A DNA stretch of 64,000 nucleotides, taken from positions 551,604 through 615,603 of the forward strand of contig NZ_KB905467.1 in the NCBI RefSeq assembly GCF_000381365.1, written 5' to 3'. Below the pieces are notes generated by a model, which was given only the letters and a program-made list of their open reading frames with translations, did not search any database and was not told the DNA's origin. This stretch comes from Bacteroides salyersiae WAL 10018 = DSM 18765 = JCM 12988 (GTDB taxonomy: Bacteria; Bacteroidota; Bacteroidia; Bacteroidales; Bacteroidaceae). A program made the translations under genes and the position numbers. How positions within the stretch are numbered: position 1 is the stretch's first letter; the number at the start of each line of letters is the position of its first letter. Below are positions 62,390-64,000 of the stretch, one piece after another.

Positions 62390-62779
62390 GTGGTTAGTGT
62401 TTTATCGTTTTTTTTGTTTAATTTATTTTGCCTGTAAAGATAGAACAAAAAAGGGGAAAAAGTGGGATATATAGATAAAGTAATTGTTTTTTTCTTATGA
62501 AATATAACCGGAATTTTAATAAAAAGAGGAGTTGATGAAACCTTTTGGCATACCTTATTCATTTCTTTGCACAAAATAACGGCAGCCTGTGATATGCGGA
62601 GATTTTTTGTTTTATAAATCCAACTGTTTTTTGTAGCTTTGTAAGCAGATAAATCTTGTGTAGGAGAAAAACAGAACTGATTTATAAAAGACATATTGCA
62701 TAACTTGCAGACGATTATTTGATTTGGTTAAATCTGGTAAATTTAAAATGAGATCAAAAATAATTAGTCTAAGCATGTT

Positions 62780-62890
62780 TGTACCCTTCATAAAGGGCAC
62801 AGGCTGCTTTTACTTATTTTGATCTCGGGCTTACCAGAGCCTAACCAAAGAAATAAGAAAAGGAGTGTTGTGTCCTTTTCTTATTTGATA
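62780..62890 (+). ncRNA. Candidate structured RNA or leader, copy 2 (core CGGGCTTACCAGAGCC)
   Basis: Core at 62826-62841, identical to the minus-strand core at 29550-29565, with the shared TTACTTATT 7 nt upstream. A small hairpin CCCTT/AAGGG (near 62788-62801) and an AGGCT/AGCCT pairing enclose the core. The 3' end is a perfect 14-bp terminator (62851-62886). CTTATTT upstream of the core can also pair with AAATAAG of the terminator's left arm, so alternative folds exist. The nearest gene is the 66-residue protein at 62972. The stretch between 62390 and 62780 shows no convincing gene. Confidence 0.55.
62851..62886 (+). terminator. Rho-independent terminator at the end of the RNA candidate
   Basis: AAATAAGAAAAGGA (62851-62864) pairs perfectly with TCCTTTTCTTATTT (62873-62886) around the loop GTGTTGTG. 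It is placed 86 bp before the next start codon, so it either ends a free small RNA or attenuates the small operon. Confidence 0.85.
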
Positions 62891-62971
62891 ACAAGCAGTA
62901 TTTTGATAAAAAACAATATAATGGGGGAGGCCGAAAAACCGATAGAGTAGGTAACTTAAAAAAATAATAGT

Positions 62972-63172
62972 ATGAGTAGTCATTTATGGAAAGTCACTGC
63001 CAAGAAAGCGGTGGGAAAAGTTGCTAAAGGGATGGAAGCGGAAGTAGTGAAAAGCGGAACTACTGCCAAACCGGTTATTAAAGAGATAGAAGAAGCGTTT
63101 AAGCGCAAGTATGGAATTTCTTTGATTTCGGGATGTAGCTTGGCAAACTTCGATATGGTGGAAGTAAAATAA
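62972..63172 (+). CDS. Small basic protein, unknown function
   Basis: A 66-residue protein beginning SSHLWKVTAKKAVGKVAKGM and ending ISGCSLANFDMVEVK. The first half is Lys/Ala-rich and probably helical; no signal peptide or known domain is recognised. Good start context (a run of A and AATAATAGT before ATG) and an 8-bp gap to the next gene support expression as the first gene of a small operon. It lies downstream of the structured element at 62780-62890. Confidence 0.7.
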   Translation: MSSHLWKVTAKKAVGKVAKGMEAEVVKSGTTAKPVIKEIEEAFKRKYGISLISGCSLANFDMVEVK

Positions 63173-63180
63173 TAGATATT

Positions 63181-63885
63181 ATGAGTTTATTTACAGAAGA
63201 AGATAAGATTTTCGAAGCGTGGAAAAAGGTATTGGAGAACTCGCATTTAGTAACAGACGGCATTGTCGATGAGAAAAAATGGTTAGAGTCTTCACCAAAA
63301 ATATTGTTTGTATTGAAAGAAGCCAATCATAAAGGTAAACCACATTCTGCTTCTCTTTCAAGAGAATGGTTGTATGATGGAGCCGGAAGCAATACTTGGG
63401 GGAACATTGCGCTGTGGACACATGCTATCCGGCATTATAAAGAGAATCTTCAATGGTCGGATGAAATCAATCTACGTTCATTGGAAAAGGCGAGACGCAA
63501 GCATCATTTACAAACGGTCGCGGCGATGAATCTGAAGAAGACTCCCGGAGGTGCAAATACCAATAAAGCCGAACTTCGTGAATTCGTGAAAAAACACAAG
63601 GGCTTGCTGCGCAGTCAGGTTGATCTTTATTGGTTTCAAACCGATATTATTGTTTGTTGTGGGGTAGAAGTTGGTAGCTTGTTCCGGAGCCTTATAAAAG
63701 ACATTTCGTTGCAAAAGCATGTATTTGAAACTGCTGATAAGGAGATGGCAAAGAAAATTCTTTATTATCAGACCGGTGATGGAAAGCTGATTATTGATTT
63801 TTATCATCCGCAGGCTCATATAAGTAAGGGGTTTATGTATAATTCTATTCGCGACCTTGTGTCGTTCTTCTCAAATCTTAGTTGA
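63181..63885 (+). CDS. Uracil-DNA-glycosylase-like protein (tentative)
   Basis: A 234-residue cytoplasmic protein. The spacing of PKILFVLKEANHKG near residue 39, TVAAMNLKKTPGGANTNK near 117, DIIVCCGVEVGSLF near 160 and IIDFYHPQAH near 210 recalls the UDG superfamily (first-motif loop, central strand, last-motif His-Pro). The catalytic residues of classic UDGs are not evident, so it may be a divergent member without glycosylase activity. The gene follows the 66-residue gene by 8 bp and precedes a third gene by 12 bp, suggesting one transcript. Confidence 0.5.
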   Translation: MSLFTEEDKIFEAWKKVLENSHLVTDGIVDEKKWLESSPKILFVLKEANHKGKPHSASLSREWLYDGAGSNTWGNIALWTHAIRHYKENLQWSDEINLRSLEKARRKHHLQTVAAMNLKKTPGGANTNKAELREFVKKHKGLLRSQVDLYWFQTDIIVCCGVEVGSLFRSLIKDISLQKHVFETADKEMAKKILYYQTGDGKLIIDFYHPQAHISKGFMYNSIRDLVSFFSNLS

Positions 63886-63897
63886 ATAGGATTGGAT

Positions 63898-64000
63898 ATG
63901 AGTGCTGATGAGGTAACATTAACTAAAATTTCTGAGCTTCTGTATGAAACGCGTGCCAAAGACTTCATCGAGCATAGCTATCCGGCAACAATGCCAATAC
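63898..64000 (+). CDS. Start of an unidentified gene, cut by the window end
   Basis: An ATG 12 bp after the previous stop opens a frame with no stop to the end of the window: SADEVTLTKISELLYETRAK then DFIEHSYPATMPI. About 34 residues are visible, helical in character, with no family recognised. Spacing and strand make it the third gene of the 62972-64000 operon. Confidence 0.6.
   Translation, partial: MSADEVTLTKISELLYETRAKDFIEHSYPATMPI

Noticed and set aside
62374..62694. A 106-codon minus-strand frame upstream of the DUF418 gene
   Set aside because: Low-complexity Lys/Phe-rich translation in an AT-rich leader; overlaps the DUF418 start and has no recognisable domain.

Overview
The window looks like chromosomal DNA of a gut Bacteroides (B. 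fragilis / B. thetaiotaomicron group). This rests on SusC/SusD pairs, a hybrid two-component regulator with a periplasmic propeller, Bacteroides-type -7 boxes (TAnnTTTG), a BioB-BioA fusion, PorSS/T9SS-like C-terminal sorting domains and DUF4421/DUF418 proteins. I could not search a database, so the species is not assigned. No rRNA, tRNA, intact insertion sequence or CRISPR array was seen.

Layout. 0-12 kb: the end of a PHP-domain phosphoesterase, an AAA-ATPase-like/PD-(D/E)XK protein, a FucI-fold isomerase-like protein, an aminotransferase, a LolC/FtsX-type permease, a secreted EEP-family hydrolase, a membrane GT2 glycosyltransferase, an AI-2E/PerM-type transporter and a PAS histidine kinase, then a decayed TonB-receptor fragment ending near a perfect 22-bp inverted repeat. 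12.6-31.5 kb: a polysaccharide-utilisation-like locus with a secreted six-hairpin protein, a one-protein HTCS regulator, a metallophosphoesterase, an ELWxxDGT-repeat surface protein, SusC, SusD, a SusE-position lipoprotein, a GDPD phosphodiesterase and a Ser-type sulfatase. The enzymes suggest a phosphodiester- and sulfate-bearing substrate. 31.7-41.8 kb: a thioredoxin-like lipoprotein, a sugar O-acetyltransferase, then a cobalamin riboswitch directly upstream of a 2361-residue surface protein with CUB-like repeats, a beta-helix, a DUF4465-like domain and a C-terminal sorting domain. A second sorting-domain protein converges on it.

41.9-47.9 kb: a complete minus-strand biotin operon, bioBA-bioF-bioG-bioC-bioD, invaded by two palindromic repeat elements, one of which encodes the BioC C-terminus. 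48.1-55.8 kb: a second AAA-ATPase-like/PD-(D/E)XK gene and a DUF4421 gene that seem once to have been convergent neighbours. Their junction is present twice as a 104-bp direct repeat (49622-49725 and 54513-54616) around 4.8 kb of AT-rich DNA. That insert carries an AraC pseudogene, a Cys-rich AraC regulator with three upstream operator-like repeats, and a three-gene secreted cassette: transglutaminase-like protein, mini-RHS protein with a JAB-type domain, and a lipoprotein that is a candidate immunity protein. 56-60.6 kb: a second SusC/SusD pair without enzymes. 61-64 kb: phased 22-bp repeats, a DUF418 membrane protein, a candidate structured RNA and a small three-gene cluster running off the end.

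The main candidates for something undescribed are the junction-duplicated RHS-JAB/transglutaminase cassette; a structured RNA motif (core CGGGCTTACCAGAGCC) found at 29.5 kb (minus) and 62.8 kb (plus), each time upstream of a small gene; the riboswitch-controlled giant surface protein; and palindromic repeats sharing a GGCTGCGCT centre that have been recruited into coding sequence.
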